Positions 22,946-32,614 of a stretch of DNA of 64,000 bases are shown here, in pieces (within the stretch, counting starts at the first letter, position 1; every line of letters begins with the position of its first letter). The position numbers were made by a program, and so were the translations under genes. The stretch spans positions 61,790-125,789 of the forward strand of contig JAEUMP010000013.1 of NCBI GenBank assembly GCA_016791445.1, in the 5' to 3' direction. The notes under the pieces were generated by a model. It had not been told where the DNA came from, ran no database searches, and worked only from the letters and a program-made list of their open reading frames with translations. This DNA is from Hyphomonadaceae bacterium. Its GTDB lineage: Bacteria > Pseudomonadota > Alphaproteobacteria > Caulobacterales > Aquidulcibacteraceae.

Positions 22946-24375
22946 GCGACGGCGGCCGCCCCCAACCGATGACATGGCGCCAGTTGATGGCGCGCATGCT
23001 GCCGTTTGCGGATTCGGCGACGACCGAACTGCCGCTGGGTCGGCTTATGCGACTCGCCATGTTCCAGGTGTCGGTCGGCATGGCGGCGGTGCTTCTGACG
23101 GGCACGCTGAACCGGGTGATGATCGTCGAGCTTGGCATTTCCGGATGGATCGTGGCGCTGATGGTGTCGCTTCCGCTGGTGTTCGCGCCGCTGCGCGCGC
23201 TCATCGGCTTCAAGTCCGACACGCACAAGTCCGTTCTCGGCTGGCGTCGCGGGCCCTACATCTGGTTCGGCTCGATGCTGCAGTTCGGCGGCTTCGCGAT
23301 CATGCCCTTTGCGCTGCTGATCCTTTCCGGCGACACGCACGGCCCGATCATCGTCGGCGAAATCGCCGCCGCGCTCGCATTCCTGCTCGTCGGTCTCGGC
23401 ATGCACACGACGCAAACAGCGGGCCTCGCCCTTGCGACGGATATCGCCCCGCCTGAGTCACGGCCACGGGTCGTGGCGCTGCTTTATGTCATGCTGCTCG
23501 TCGGCATGCTGCTCAGTTCGCTGATCTTCGGCGCCCTTCTGGAGGACTTCAGCGCCCTGCGCCTCATTCAGGTCATACAGGGCGCCGCCGTGTTCACGAT
23601 GGCGCTCAACATGGTTGCGCTGTGGCGTCAGGAGGTCCGCGACCCCGCGCTGACGGCGCCGGATCGCGATCATGCGCCCTTCGCGCAGCACTGGCGCACG
23701 CTCATGGCCGGCGGGCGTGCGGGACGTCTTCTTTGCGCCGTCGGATTCGGCGCCGCCGCATTCAGCATGCAGGACGTGCTGCTCGAACCGTACGGCGCGC
23801 AAGTGCTCGGCCTTTCCGTTGGCGCCACGACGGCGCTCACGGCATTGTGGGCGTGGGGCGCGCTCGCCGGCTTTGCGCTCGCAGCGCACCGGCTGGGCGA
23901 AGGCGATGAATGTCACCGCCTCGCGGGGTTTGGCGCGCTGTTCGGTGTCGGGGCGTTCTCGCTGGTGATTTTCGCCGCGCCGCTGAATTCCACGGCGCTT
24001 TTCTGCGTCGGGGTCGCCGGCATCGGTTTCGGTGGCGGTCTCTTCTCGGTCGGCACGTTGACGGCGGCCATGGCGCTGGCGCGGGACGGCCAGTCGGGCC
24101 TTGCGCTCGGCGCATGGGGCGCAGTCCAGGCGACGGCCGCCGGCGTCGGCATCGCTTTCGGCGGCGCCATGCGCGACCTCGTTTCGTCACTCGCGTCGAA
24201 GGGCGCGCTCGGACCGGCCCTTTCGGGCCCCGCGACCGGCTACACCTTCGTCTATCACCTCGAAATCGGACTTCTGTTCGCGGCGCTGATCGCGATCGGA
24301 CCACTGGCCCGCCATGCGGCGACGCAACCGGGCGCCCCACCCCCGAAGTTCGGCCTCGCCGAATTTCCCACCTGA
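22942..24375 (+). CDS. lhaA: LH1 assembly MFS protein LhaA (PucC/BCD family)
   Basis: 477 residues with about 12 membrane segments. Family motifs include LLTGTLNRVMIVELGISGWIVALM, GFKSDTHKSVLGWRRGPYIWFG, GMHTTQTAGLALATDIAPPESRPRVVALLYVMLL and MQDVLLEPYGAQVLGLSVGATTALTALWAWG. The position between bchM and puhA is diagnostic for LhaA, which is needed for efficient LH1 assembly, probably by supplying bacteriochlorophyll to nascent antenna polypeptides. It is paralogous to Bch2 in this window. Its 3' part usually carries a puhA promoter in purple bacteria, but I cannot pinpoint one here. Confidence 0.93.
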   Translation: MSDGGRPQPMTWRQLMARMLPFADSATTELPLGRLMRLAMFQVSVGMAAVLLTGTLNRVMIVELGISGWIVALMVSLPLVFAPLRALIGFKSDTHKSVLGWRRGPYIWFGSMLQFGGFAIMPFALLILSGDTHGPIIVGEIAAALAFLLVGLGMHTTQTAGLALATDIAPPESRPRVVALLYVMLLVGMLLSSLIFGALLEDFSALRLIQVIQGAAVFTMALNMVALWRQEVRDPALTAPDRDHAPFAQHWRTLMAGGRAGRLLCAVGFGAAAFSMQDVLLEPYGAQVLGLSVGATTALTALWAWGALAGFALAAHRLGEGDECHRLAGFGALFGVGAFSLVIFAAPLNSTALFCVGVAGIGFGGGLFSVGTLTAAMALARDGQSGLALGAWGAVQATAAGVGIAFGGAMRDLVSSLASKGALGPALSGPATGYTFVYHLEIGLLFAALIAIGPLARHAATQPGAPPPKFGLAEFPT

Positions 24376-24397
24376 GCGACGACAGCGGAGAAACTCC

Positions 24398-25174
24398 ATG
24401 CCTGACCAAGTTTACAATGGCGGCCTCGATGTCGCGGAATGGGTGCTCTACGCCTTCTTCCTCTTCTTCTTCGGCCTCGTCGCGTATCTGCGCCGCGAGG
24501 ACCGTCGCGAAGGCTATCCGCTCGAGGACGACGTCAGCGGACGTCACGAACCGCTGGGGGGCCTCCTCTTCACGGCGCAGCCGAAAGTGTTCCGCCTGCC
24601 GCACGACGGCGGGTCCGTGACCAAACCCGATGGCGTGCGTGAAGCCGTCCCGGCGAATGCGCGACGCACCGCGCCGTGGGCGGGATCGCCGCTTGAGCCG
24701 GTAGGAGATCCGCTGCAGGCGGGTATCGGTCCAGGCGCCTATGCGCAGCGCGCAAAGACACCGGATGTCATGATGCACGGCGCGCCGCGCGTCGTGCCGC
24801 TCCGCGTCGCCGACGACTTCTATCTCGACAAGCGCGACCCTGATCCGCGCGGCATGCCCGTCGTCGGCGCAGACAACGCCGTGGCCGGCACGGTGAGCGA
24901 TGTCTGGGTAGACAGGTCCGAATACCTCATTCGGTATCTTGAAGTCGCTCTTGAGGGATCGAGCAAGCGGATGCTGGTGCCGATGCCGATGGCCGTCATC
25001 CAGCGCAGCCGCAAGCGCGTGCGTGTCGATGCGCTGCTCGCCGCGCAGTTCGCCGGCGCGCCGACGCTCGGCAATCCGGACCAGATCACCCGCGACGAGG
25101 AAGAGCGCGTGAGCGCCTATGTCGGCTCGGGCGCTCTCTACGCGACACCCGCCCGCGCGGAGCCCTGGCTATGA
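24398..25174 (+). CDS. puhA: Photosynthetic reaction centre H subunit PuhA
   Basis: 258 residues. It has a single N-terminal transmembrane helix (DVAEWVLYAFFLFFFGLVAYLRREDRREGYPLE), then the cytoplasmic PRC-barrel domain with VVGADNAVAGTVSDVWVDRSEYLIRYLEV and the C-terminal PDQITRDEEERVSAYVGSGALYATPARAEPWL typical of H subunits. H caps the L/M core and controls the proton path to QB. The start is preceded by GGAG. The stop overlaps puhB by 4 nt. Confidence 0.96.
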   Translation: MPDQVYNGGLDVAEWVLYAFFLFFFGLVAYLRREDRREGYPLEDDVSGRHEPLGGLLFTAQPKVFRLPHDGGSVTKPDGVREAVPANARRTAPWAGSPLEPVGDPLQAGIGPGAYAQRAKTPDVMMHGAPRVVPLRVADDFYLDKRDPDPRGMPVVGADNAVAGTVSDVWVDRSEYLIRYLEVALEGSSKRMLVPMPMAVIQRSRKRVRVDALLAAQFAGAPTLGNPDQITRDEEERVSAYVGSGALYATPARAEPWL

Positions 25175-25824
25175 GCGAGCACGACTTTGAACCTGTCCGC
25201 GGCCTTCCGGGCGACCTGCCGCGCGGCGAGACGCTTCTTTGGCAGGGTGCTCCCGATTGGTGGAAGCTCGCGCAACGGGCCTTTCACCTGCGCTCGGTCG
25301 CGATCTACTTCGCGTTGCTCGTCGTCTGGCGCGGCGCAGCGACCGCCGTGGGCGGCGCGTCGATCGCACAAGCAGCGCAACAGGCTCTTTGGCTCGCGAT
25401 CGTGGCGGCGATGGTGCTCGGCCTTCTGGTCGCGCTCGCGATCCTCACGGCGCGCACGAGCGTCTATACCATCACGAGCAAACGCGTCGTTCTGCGCTTC
25501 GGCGTGGCATTGCCCAAGGCAATCAACATCCCGTTCACGATCATCGAAAACGCCGCGCTGAAGGGCTACGCCGACGGCAGCGGCGATCTCGCGCTGCGAC
25601 TGACGGCGCCCAACAAGATCGCCTATCTGCTGCTCTGGCCGCACGCACGTCCGTGGAAGTTGGCGCAGCCCGAACCGAGCATGCGCGCCGTCGCCAACGC
25701 CGCTGAAGTCGCAAAGCTTCTCGGGGAGGCGCTCAAGGCCGCGAACGGCGCCCGCATCGCAACACCAGCAACTGACCAGCCTGCAGCAGGCACCCTGCCC
25801 GCAGGCGTCTTGAGTCCCGTCTAG
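25171..25824 (+). CDS. puhB: Photosynthetic complex assembly protein PuhB
   Basis: 217 residues. The N-terminal signature LPRGETLLWQGAPDWWKLAQRAFHLR is followed by two membrane segments (about 44-85) and a bacterial PH-like domain beginning TSVYTITSKRVVLRFGVALPKAINIPF. PuhB is a dimeric membrane chaperone for reaction-centre assembly in Rhodobacter. It overlaps puhA by 4 nt and is followed by puhC at 13 bp. The last about 25 residues (ATPATDQPAAGTLPAGVLSPV) are low complexity. Confidence 0.93.
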   Translation: MSEHDFEPVRGLPGDLPRGETLLWQGAPDWWKLAQRAFHLRSVAIYFALLVVWRGAATAVGGASIAQAAQQALWLAIVAAMVLGLLVALAILTARTSVYTITSKRVVLRFGVALPKAINIPFTIIENAALKGYADGSGDLALRLTAPNKIAYLLLWPHARPWKLAQPEPSMRAVANAAEVAKLLGEALKAANGARIATPATDQPAAGTLPAGVLSPV

Positions 25825-25837
25825 GAAAGACAGGTCC

Positions 25838-26305
25838 ATGAGCAATATCGACAAAGAGCCCTTTCCGCGTCTCGCGTTGATCGCCGCCGCCGTGCTCATC
25901 GGCGTGTCGATCACGGGAGCGGCCGCTGCGCGCTATCTACGTGTGAACGCGCCGCCGTCCACTTCTGCTGAGCAGGCGGCGCCGCTCGCTGCGCGAGACC
26001 TCACCTTCTTCGACATGCCCGATGGCTCCGTGGAAGTACGCGACGGCGCGGGCGATCGCATCGTGTTCGTCGCCGAGCCGGGAACGAACGGCTTCATCCG
26101 AGGCGTTATGCGCGGCATGGCCCGCGACAGACGCGCGCGCGGCATCGGTCAGGAGCCCGGCTTCCGACTCGCCGAATGGCCGGACGGGCGCCTCTCGCTC
26201 GAGGACCTCGCCACGGGCCGCAGCATCGAGCTCGGCGCCTTCGGCGGCGACAACCGCGCCGCCTTCGCCCGCCTTCTGCCCCCACGCGGCGGGTCGCCGA
26301 CATGA
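25838..26305 (+). CDS. puhC: Photosynthetic complex assembly protein PuhC
   Basis: 155 residues. A short cytoplasmic N-terminus (MSNIDKEPFPRLALIAAAVL) leads into one membrane anchor (about 11-33), then a periplasmic domain with LTFFDMPDGSVEVRDGAGDRIVFVAEPGTNGFIRGVMRGMARDRRARG, the conserved core of PuhC. The protein is needed for efficient RC-LH1 assembly. The 3' end overlaps the next small gene by 4 nt. Confidence 0.9.
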   Translation: MSNIDKEPFPRLALIAAAVLIGVSITGAAAARYLRVNAPPSTSAEQAAPLAARDLTFFDMPDGSVEVRDGAGDRIVFVAEPGTNGFIRGVMRGMARDRRARGIGQEPGFRLAEWPDGRLSLEDLATGRSIELGAFGGDNRAAFARLLPPRGGSPT

Positions 26306-26601
26306 AGCCCCCGTTCGCACGCCGGATCTGCAATACGCAGTGCACGATCGAGATCGAGCACAGCGAGAACCATTTGCATGCGCATGTGGAACTCGACGAC
26401 GCCGCCGAACTCCAGCCCGGAGACCGCGTGCGCGTCCACGGCGCGCCGATCCGCGTGACCTTCGGCGAGCGTCTCAGCCTGCGCCGCCCGGCGACGGTTG
26501 AACGCGCCGGTTGGCTGGAGCGCCAGTGGACGCGCCTGACCGCCCGCTTCGAACTCGCCGAACTTTACGAAGTCAGTTTCACCCCGAGGAGAAACCTGTG
26601 A
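26302..26601 (+). CDS. Small conserved-position protein between puhC and acsF, function unknown
   Basis: 99 residues from the ATG at 26302, which overlaps puhC by 4 nt; its stop overlaps the acsF GTG by 4 nt. This tight translational packing argues that it is real. It has no membrane segment. The core [65 protein letters not shown] looks like a small beta-rich fold. A protein of this size is found at this place in several alphaproteobacterial photosynthesis clusters and is usually annotated only as hypothetical. Association with AcsF or with RC assembly is inference from position. Confidence 0.8.
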   Translation: MKPPFARRICNTQCTIEIEHSENHLHAHVELDDAAELQPGDRVRVHGAPIRVTFGERLSLRRPATVERAGWLERQWTRLTARFELAELYEVSFTPRRNL

Positions 26602-27668
26602 CGACCGCCACCCTCGAAGCGCCCCGCGATGTAAGCGAGACGACCCGTCTCGCGCAGTCCGACACGGTCCTGAGCCCGCGCTTCTACACCACCGATTTCG
26701 AAGCGATGGACAAGATCGACGTGACGCCCGTGCGCCGGGAATGGGACGCGCTGATCGCCGAACTCGCGGCGGATCCGAACAAAAACCACTTCAAGCGCAC
26801 CGAGGCCTTCACCAACGCGCTTGAGGACCTCGATCCCGCGCTGCGCAAGGAGTGGGTGGACTTCCTCGTGAGCTCGATCACGTCCGAGTTCTCGGGCTGC
26901 ATCCTCTACGCCGAGATCGCCAAGCGCGCCAAGAACCCCGACATCAAGGCGCTCTTCAAATACATGAGCCGCGACGAATCGCGCCACGCCGGCTTCATCA
27001 ACGAAGCACTCAAGGACTACGGGATCGGCATCGACCTCGGCTTCCTGACGAAGACGAAGAAGTACACCTTCTTCAAGCCGAAGTTCATCTTCTACGCGAC
27101 GTACCTCTCCGAAAAGATCGGCTACGCACGCTACATCACGATCTACCGCGAACTTGAACGCAACCCGGACCGGAAATTCCATCCCATCTTCAACTGGTTC
27201 AAGGAGTGGTGCAACGACGAGTTCCGCCACGGCGAAGCGTTTGCGGTTCTGATGCGGAACGATCCGAAGCTGCTCACGGGTGGCAACCGTTTCTGGATCA
27301 AGTTCTTTCTCGTCTCCGTCTACGCCACCATGTATGTGCGCGACCACAACCGTCCCGCCTTCCATGCCGCGCTGGGCGTCGATCCGACGGATTACGACTA
27401 CCGCGTCTTCCGCATCTGCTCGGAAATCACCAAGCAGGTATTCCCCTTCACGCTCGACACCGACAGCCCGCGCTTCCGCGCGGCGATGGAGCGTCTGCGC
27501 GTCCTCGCGAACAAGATGAGCGACAATGCCGCGCGCGGCGGCCTCTTCAGTTCGGTTCGCCAGCTCGGACTGGGCCTTGCACTGGCGGGTGCAGCTCTCG
27601 ACCTCTTCCTCCACCCCGTGATCGAGCACCGCATGCCCGAAGACGTGCGCATGGCGCCGGCCTGGTGA
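26598..27668 (+). CDS. acsF: Aerobic Mg-protoporphyrin IX monomethyl ester cyclase AcsF
   Basis: 356 residues from the GTG at 26598, which overlaps the preceding stop (GTGA). Diiron ligands are visible in [29 protein letters not shown] and [14 protein letters not shown], the ferritin-like E-x-x-H pattern. AcsF uses O2 to build the isocyclic ring E. No oxygen-independent bchE is present in the window, so pigment synthesis depends on oxygen as far as this cluster shows. An upstream in-frame extension to 26511 lies inside the previous gene and is not part of it. puhE overlaps the end by 4 nt. Confidence 0.96.
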   Translation: MTTATLEAPRDVSETTRLAQSDTVLSPRFYTTDFEAMDKIDVTPVRREWDALIAELAADPNKNHFKRTEAFTNALEDLDPALRKEWVDFLVSSITSEFSGCILYAEIAKRAKNPDIKALFKYMSRDESRHAGFINEALKDYGIGIDLGFLTKTKKYTFFKPKFIFYATYLSEKIGYARYITIYRELERNPDRKFHPIFNWFKEWCNDEFRHGEAFAVLMRNDPKLLTGGNRFWIKFFLVSVYATMYVRDHNRPAFHAALGVDPTDYDYRVFRICSEITKQVFPFTLDTDSPRFRAAMERLRVLANKMSDNAARGGLFSSVRQLGLGLALAGAALDLFLHPVIEHRMPEDVRMAPAW

Positions 27669-28453
27669 CCCTTGCTGCGATCGCCGCGCCGCTCGCGTTC
27701 GCGGCCTTCGTGTGGTGGTTCTCCACGGGGATGATCCTGTGGCTGAACCGGCTGCAACGGCGGACGTTCGCGTGGACGTTTGCAGCGGTGTCCGTGGCAT
27801 CGTGCGTCGCACTGTTCCTGCTGATCGTACGAGCCGGCGACACGAGCGTGGCGGGCGCCTATATCGCCTTCACCAGCGCCGTGCTCATCTGGGGCTGGCA
27901 CGAAATGAGCTTCCTGATGGGCTACATCGTCGGCCCCCGGCGCGATGTGTGTCCCGCGGACGCCAAGGGCTGGCGCCGGTTCCGGCTCGCCGCCTCAACG
28001 TTGATGCATCACGAAATCGCGCTTGCGCTCACGGTCGTCGCCTTCTTCACGTTGACCTGGGGCCAGCCCAACCAGTTTGGCGCGCTGACGTTCCTGCTGC
28101 TCTGGGTGATGCGGCTCAGCGCCAAGTTCAACCTGTTTCTCGGCGCCCCCTATCGCGCCGAAGAGCTGATGCCGGCGCATCTTGAACATCTGAAGAGCTA
28201 CTTCCGGCATCGTCGGATGAACCTGCTCTTCCCCGTGTCCATCGTCGGCGGTGCGATGCTGTGCGCCATAGTCGGCATTCAGGCATTTTCGCCCGATACA
28301 TCGGCATTCGATCAGACCGGGCTGCTGCTGCTTCTGTCGCTGGCGACGCTTGGCGTGATCGAACATGTCTTCCTGTTCGTGCCGCCGCCGAACGCGGCGC
28401 TCTGGGGATGGGCGGCGCCGGAGGCGCGCAAGCAGGACAATCCTGCGAGCTGA
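27665..28453 (+). CDS. puhE: Photosynthetic complex assembly protein 2, PuhE
   Basis: 262 residues from the GTG at 27665, overlapping the acsF stop (GTGA). Six or seven hydrophobic segments are visible, with the family motifs [35 protein letters not shown] and [34 protein letters not shown]. PuhE affects RC assembly and pigment production in Rhodobacter. It is the last gene of the rightward bchF-puhE operon. Its stop lies 1 bp from the stop of the convergent idi gene, so the two transcripts must overlap at their 3' ends. Confidence 0.92.
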   Translation: MTLAAIAAPLAFAAFVWWFSTGMILWLNRLQRRTFAWTFAAVSVASCVALFLLIVRAGDTSVAGAYIAFTSAVLIWGWHEMSFLMGYIVGPRRDVCPADAKGWRRFRLAASTLMHHEIALALTVVAFFTLTWGQPNQFGALTFLLLWVMRLSAKFNLFLGAPYRAEELMPAHLEHLKSYFRHRRMNLLFPVSIVGGAMLCAIVGIQAFSPDTSAFDQTGLLLLLSLATLGVIEHVFLFVPPPNAALWGWAAPEARKQDNPAS

Positions 28454-28454
28454 A

Positions 28455-29018
28455 CTAGAGACCGAGCTCGTCCCAGCGGCTCACATAGATCCGGAACCAA
28501 GGCGCGAAGACGCTCGCATCGCGCGCGATCGCGCGGGTGATCTCCGGCCGGGTCATCCAGCACACGGCGCTCACTTCAGCGGGATCTGGAGACAATGTGA
28601 CGTTTGTCGAGACCACATCACCCCTGAACACATGCACACGCTCATGCTCTCGAAGGCCGTCGGTCACGTCTGCCGCATAGTCGATGATGTTGCAGGCGCG
28701 CAGCGGCGTCGACAGCCCCATTTCCTCGCGCAAACGGCGACGCGCGCCGGCCGTGACGGCTTCGCCCCAGGAAGGATGTGAGCAGCAGGTGTTGGCCCAG
28801 AGTCCACCCGAGTGATACTTTCCGGTTGCGCGCTGCTGCAGCAGCAGCGCGTCTCCGGACATCACGAACACGGAAACCGCGAGGTGCAGCGCCCCGGAAC
28901 GGTGCGCCTGCATCTTCTCTATCGGATAGAGCGTGCCGTCGGCGTCGATGCCTGGAATGAAGGACGCCGTCTCTGCAGCGCGTGTTCGCACCAGGGTCTG
29001 GGCCTCTGCAACGCTCAT
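28455..29018 (-). CDS. idi: Isopentenyl-diphosphate delta-isomerase type I (Idi)
   Basis: 187 residues from the ATG at 29018, which overlaps the hemA stop by 4 nt. The type I (Nudix) enzyme is shown by the catalytic cysteine in [11 protein letters not shown] and the Nudix-like RRLREEMGL, with VCWMTRPEI near the end. It interconverts IPP and DMAPP, so it feeds CrtE and the phytyl tail. Its location at the end of the puf-hemA transcript ties isoprenoid supply to reaction-centre expression. It is convergent with puhE with a 1 bp gap. Confidence 0.94.
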   Translation of the reverse strand: MSVAEAQTLVRTRAAETASFIPGIDADGTLYPIEKMQAHRSGALHLAVSVFVMSGDALLLQQRATGKYHSGGLWANTCCSHPSWGEAVTAGARRRLREEMGLSTPLRACNIIDYAADVTDGLREHERVHVFRGDVVSTNVTLSPDPAEVSAVCWMTRPEITRAIARDASVFAPWFRIYVSRWDELGL

Positions 29019-30235
29019 GCTGCAGCGACCGAACGGCTCAACGCGCATTGCGACCAAAGTTCCGACAGCGCGAAGACCAGCGCGTCGATGTCGGCGTCCG
29101 TGTGGAGCGGCGACGGCGTGATGCGCAGGCGCTCCGTGCCGCGCGGCACGGTGGGGTAGTTGATCGGCTGGATATAGATGCCATAGCGATCCAGCAGCCA
29201 GTCGCTGATCTGCTTGCACTTCACCGGATCTTTCACCATCACCGGAATGATGTGGCTGGGGTTGTCCAGGTAGGGAATGCCGATGGCGTCGAGCTTGCGC
29301 CGCACGCGGGCGACACGATCCTGGTGCCGCAGGCGTTCGATCTGGCTCTGTTTCAGATGCTTGATGCTCTCCAGCGCGCCGGCGGCGACGGCTGGCGGCA
29401 GCGACGTGGTAAAGATGAATCCGGAAGCAAAGCTGCGGATGAAATCGCAAAGCGCCTCGGACGCAGCGATGTAGCCGCCAAATACGCCGATGGCCTTGCC
29501 GAGGGTGCCTTCGATCACCGTCAGGCGGTGCATGAGCCCTTCCCGCTCGGCGACGCCGCCGCCGCGATCGCCGTAAAGCCCCACTGCATGGACTTCGTCG
29601 AGATAGGTCATGGCGTTGTGCTTGTCCGCGACGTCGCAGATCGCCGCGATCGGCGCGATGTCGCCGTCCATCGAGTAGACGGACTCGAAGGCCACGAGTT
29701 TCGGGCGCGAGGGATCGATGGCGGCGAGCTTGCGCTCGAGATCTTCCGGATCATTGTGATTGAAGACCACGCACTCCGCGCGGCTGTGGCGGATGCCCTC
29801 GATCATGGAGGCGTGGTTTCCGGCGTCCGAGAGCACCACGCAATTCGGGAGTTTCGACGCAAGCGTGCTGAGCGCGGCCCAGTTGGACACATAGCCGGAG
29901 GTGAACAGCAGCGCTGACTCCTTGCCGTGCAGGTCGGCAAGCTCGCGCTCCAGCAGGACATGATAATGATTGGTGCCCGATATGTTGCGCGTCCCGCCGG
30001 CGCCGGCGCCGCAGCGCTCGAGCGCCTCGTGCATGGCGGCGAGAACCTTGGGATTCTGGCCCATGCCGAGATAGTCGTTGGAGCACCACACGGTCACTTC
30101 CGCCGCGCCGCTCGCAGTATGACGCAGCGCACGCGGGAAACTCCCGGCCTTTCGTTCGAGATCGGCGAACACGCGATAGCGACCTTCCTGCCGCAATGCG
30201 TCGAGCTGGTCCTGGAAGAAGGTCTCGTAGTTCAT
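29015..30235 (-). CDS. hemA: 5-aminolevulinate synthase HemA
   Basis: 406 residues, starting [23 protein letters not shown] as in alphaproteobacterial ALA synthases. The PLP lysine is in [16 protein letters not shown], and [32 protein letters not shown] carries the PLP-ring aspartate. It condenses glycine and succinyl-CoA to 5-aminolevulinate, the first step of tetrapyrrole synthesis. It lies 65 bp after pufM on the same strand, separated by a very strong hairpin, and is translationally coupled to idi. A second hemA may exist elsewhere in the genome; the window cannot tell. Confidence 0.96.
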   Translation of the reverse strand: MNYETFFQDQLDALRQEGRYRVFADLERKAGSFPRALRHTASGAAEVTVWCSNDYLGMGQNPKVLAAMHEALERCGAGAGGTRNISGTNHYHVLLERELADLHGKESALLFTSGYVSNWAALSTLASKLPNCVVLSDAGNHASMIEGIRHSRAECVVFNHNDPEDLERKLAAIDPSRPKLVAFESVYSMDGDIAPIAAICDVADKHNAMTYLDEVHAVGLYGDRGGGVAEREGLMHRLTVIEGTLGKAIGVFGGYIAASEALCDFIRSFASGFIFTTSLPPAVAAGALESIKHLKQSQIERLRHQDRVARVRRKLDAIGIPYLDNPSHIIPVMVKDPVKCKQISDWLLDRYGIYIQPINYPTVPRGTERLRITPSPLHTDADIDALVFALSELWSQCALSRSVAAA

Positions 30236-30266
30236 CGTGACACTCGCTGTTCGTTGTTCGTGTCGC

Positions 30267-30294
30267 TGCGGCCGGCGCGCCCGCGCCGGCCGCA
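30267..30294 (-). terminator. Strong GC hairpin between pufM and hemA
   Basis: A perfect 13 bp inverted repeat (arms TGCGGCCGGCGCG and CGCGCCGGCCGCA) with only 2 bases between the arms lies 6 bp after the pufM stop. In the direction of transcription no run of T follows, so it is more likely an mRNA 3'-end stabiliser or processing block, or a leaky attenuator, than a full terminator. Confidence 0.65.
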
Positions 30295-30300
30295 CGTCGA

Positions 30301-31434
30301 CTATTTCTGCGGTCCGGGCGTTTCCGGCGCGGTCGCCTGTGCGGGCACGCCGCCTTCGGGAACGGTCGCCGCGGGCGCCGGGATCACTGCGCCATCGGCA
30401 GGCGCCGGGGTGAGCGCACCTTCGGCCGGCGCCGGCGGCGCCGTCTCTACCGGCGGCGCCGGAGACTCCGGCACAGGCAGCGGCGTGCCGACATAGGTCG
30501 CGCTGACATCGTAGCCGGGGGCGAAGTTGTGTTCGACTGCCCAGAGGTACCAGTTGTTGACGGCCGTGCCCGTGAGCAGGATGCCGATTCCGCCCGTAAG
30601 CGTGCACAGCACCGCGAACCACCACGCCCAGCGGTGGATCGACTCCATCGACGCATTGAACCCCATCGTCCAGCGCCAGAAGAGCGCCGCGCGCTCCGAG
30701 GCGGTCCCGCGATCGGTGATCTGTTCGATCTCGCGCTCGCCGCCGTAGCGGCTGACGGCGAGGATCGTCGCACCGTGCATCGCGAACAGGAGCGCCGATC
30801 CGTAGAGGAAGGCGATAGAGAGCGCGTGGAACGGATTGTAGAAAAGGTTCCCGTACGTGATCGAGAAGGCGCCGGTCCAGTCGAGGTGCGGGAAGATGCC
30901 GAAGGGCACGGCTTCGCTCCAGCTGCCCATCAGGATCGGCCGGATGAAGCCGAGAACCAGGTAGAGGAAAATCGCGGACGCGAAGGCCCAGGCGACGTGC
31001 GTTCCGAGCCCGAGCGCGCGCGCGCGGTTGTAGGTGCGGAACCACCAGAGGATGATCGACGCCGTCAGGAAGAAGCCGGCCATCAGCCACCATCCGCCTT
31101 GCGCGAGCGGCGGCATGATGTTGAGCCCCTGCTCCGGCGGCGGCGGCTCCAGCGCGAGCCACGGCAGCTGTCGCACGAACTCGACCGGATTCCATCCGAC
31201 CGACGCCCACATATTGAGGCCGATAATTTCGATGGCGATGAAGCCGCAGAAGAGCGACGCGACTCCCGTCCAGCCGAGATAGATCGGCCCCAGCTGGGCA
31301 TTGCCGATCCAGCCGAGCATCCGCACGAAGAAGGGATCGCCCGAACGCGGCTGGTCGCCGACAGGAAGCGTGACGCCGGCTTCGTACGGCCCACGCACCT
31401 GAACCTGGGTGAAGATGTTCTGGTAAGCGGTCAT
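30301..31434 (-). CDS. pufM: Reaction centre M subunit PufM with Pro/Ala-rich C-terminal extension
   Basis: 377 residues. The five-helix core (residues about 1-320) has the bacteriochlorophyll and iron histidine stretches [22 protein letters not shown] and [16 protein letters not shown], and the start [16 protein letters not shown] typical of M. The C-terminal 57 residues (about 321-377) are a low-complexity tail of Pro, Ala, Glu and Gly ([20 protein letters not shown] and similar), absent from standard PufM proteins of about 305-325 residues. The tail would lie on the periplasmic side. It overlaps pufL by 4 nt. No pufC follows; a hairpin and hemA do. Confidence 0.96.
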   Translation of the reverse strand: MTAYQNIFTQVQVRGPYEAGVTLPVGDQPRSGDPFFVRMLGWIGNAQLGPIYLGWTGVASLFCGFIAIEIIGLNMWASVGWNPVEFVRQLPWLALEPPPPEQGLNIMPPLAQGGWWLMAGFFLTASIILWWFRTYNRARALGLGTHVAWAFASAIFLYLVLGFIRPILMGSWSEAVPFGIFPHLDWTGAFSITYGNLFYNPFHALSIAFLYGSALLFAMHGATILAVSRYGGEREIEQITDRGTASERAALFWRWTMGFNASMESIHRWAWWFAVLCTLTGGIGILLTGTAVNNWYLWAVEHNFAPGYDVSATYVGTPLPVPESPAPPVETAPPAPAEGALTPAPADGAVIPAPAATVPEGGVPAQATAPETPGPQK

Positions 31435-32276
31435 GGCGCCACTCCCACGTCAGAGCCCCAGATCGGGAGATTGAGCCACCAGTTCCACCACTCCGGCCAA
31501 CCGAGCACCCACACCGGCCCGCTGATGATCATGCAGACGGCGCTGAAGAACACGGCGGCGAGCGCGAGAAAGAGTCCGAGACGGTGAATGCCCAGCGTGC
31601 CGATCGAATAGCCGAGCACGTCGCGGAAGAAGGTGTCTTCATACTCGGGCGACTTCACTTCCTCGCCCTTGCCCGGATTGGTCGCCGAAAGAACGAGCGA
31701 TCCGTGCAGCGCAAGCGCGAAGCAGGTGACGAAGAAGAACGACACCGCCACCATGTGCGCGGGATTGTAGTGGAAGTTCAGGTACTGGTACCCGGTGTTG
31801 GACACCCAATCGAGGTGACTGAAGATGCCGTACGGAAATCCGTTGGCCCACGATCCGAGCATGACGGGCCGGATGACGACGAGCGTCACGTAGGCGGCGA
31901 TCGCGAAGCCGAACGCGACCGGCACGTGAATGCCGATGCCCAGCTTGCGGGCGATCTCGACCTCGCGCAGCGCCCATGAACAGAAGGCGCCGATGGCGCA
32001 CATCGTCACCACCTGCCAAAGACCGCCCTCCTTCAGAGGGGCAAGGCCCAGGCCGTAACTCGCGTCGGGCGGATTGATGCTGATCAGCCAGACATTCCAC
32101 GTCGGCCCGATGGCGGCGCCGTAGAGAATGAGGGCAGTGCCGAGCACCGAGAAGAAGATCGTCGTGACGCCGAAGAAGCCCACATAGAATGGGCCGACCC
32201 AGAAGTCGAACAGGTCCCCGCCTATCAGCGTGCCGCCGCGAACGCGGTATTTTCTTTCAAAGCTCAGGAGGGCCAT
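31431..32276 (-). CDS. pufL: Reaction centre L subunit PufL
   Basis: 281 residues. It begins [36 protein letters not shown], the standard L start. [22 protein letters not shown] and [21 protein letters not shown] carry the special-pair, accessory and iron histidines. L and M bind the special pair, pheophytins and quinones and carry out charge separation. It lies 130 bp after pufA, a gap that in other puf operons holds an mRNA-stabilising structure; here a 5 bp CGATC/GATCG stem and a 7 bp GCGGGCG/CGCCCGC pairing are possible but unproven. It overlaps pufM by 4 nt. Confidence 0.97.
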   Translation of the reverse strand: MALLSFERKYRVRGGTLIGGDLFDFWVGPFYVGFFGVTTIFFSVLGTALILYGAAIGPTWNVWLISINPPDASYGLGLAPLKEGGLWQVVTMCAIGAFCSWALREVEIARKLGIGIHVPVAFGFAIAAYVTLVVIRPVMLGSWANGFPYGIFSHLDWVSNTGYQYLNFHYNPAHMVAVSFFFVTCFALALHGSLVLSATNPGKGEEVKSPEYEDTFFRDVLGYSIGTLGIHRLGLFLALAAVFFSAVCMIISGPVWVLGWPEWWNWWLNLPIWGSDVGVAP

Positions 32277-32406
32277 TGCCTCTTCCTCCGCTCGGCGGGC
32301 GTTTCATTCGTCGCCGTTTGGTTCTGGGAAAGTGCAACGAGCGCAACCGATCGTCACCGATCGCGCCCGCTACACATCAAGCCAGCGTTCGCTGACCGTA
32401 GACGCC

Positions 32407-32601
32407 CTAGACGGGCGCCGACGGCGGCGCGACCGTCATCTCGATCGAAGCAGCGGGGGAGTTGGCCCCCGGGCCCTCGATCCAGTTGAAACGATCGGTG
32501 CTGAGCAAGATGAAGTGGATCAGCAGGGCGAGCGTGAACAGGAAGATGAACAACCCGATCAGTACGCGCCGCGGATCAAATAGCAGCCAAAGTCTCCACA
32601 T
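32407..32601 (-). CDS. pufA: LH1 alpha polypeptide PufA
   Basis: 64 residues. The start [22 protein letters not shown] and the single membrane helix with His29 ([10 protein letters not shown]) are typical of LH1 alpha. His29 should ligate bacteriochlorophyll a. The C-terminal 25 residues ([22 protein letters not shown]) are a loose periplasmic tail. It starts 13 bp after pufB. Together with PufB it forms the LH1 ring around the reaction centre; no LH2 (pucBA) genes are in the window. Confidence 0.96.
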   Translation of the reverse strand: MWRLWLLFDPRRVLIGLFIFLFTLALLIHFILLSTDRFNWIEGPGANSPAASIEMTVAPPSAPV

Positions 32602-32614
32602 GGTTCAGTCTCCC

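Noticed and set aside
26565..27812. 415-residue minus-strand frame opposite acsF
   Set aside because: It is a shadow of acsF with no recognisable domain.
32277..32406. A definite mRNA-stabilising stem-loop in the pufA-pufL gap
   Set aside because: Only short or distant pairings can be drawn (5 bp and 7 bp stems), which is too weak to list as a feature.
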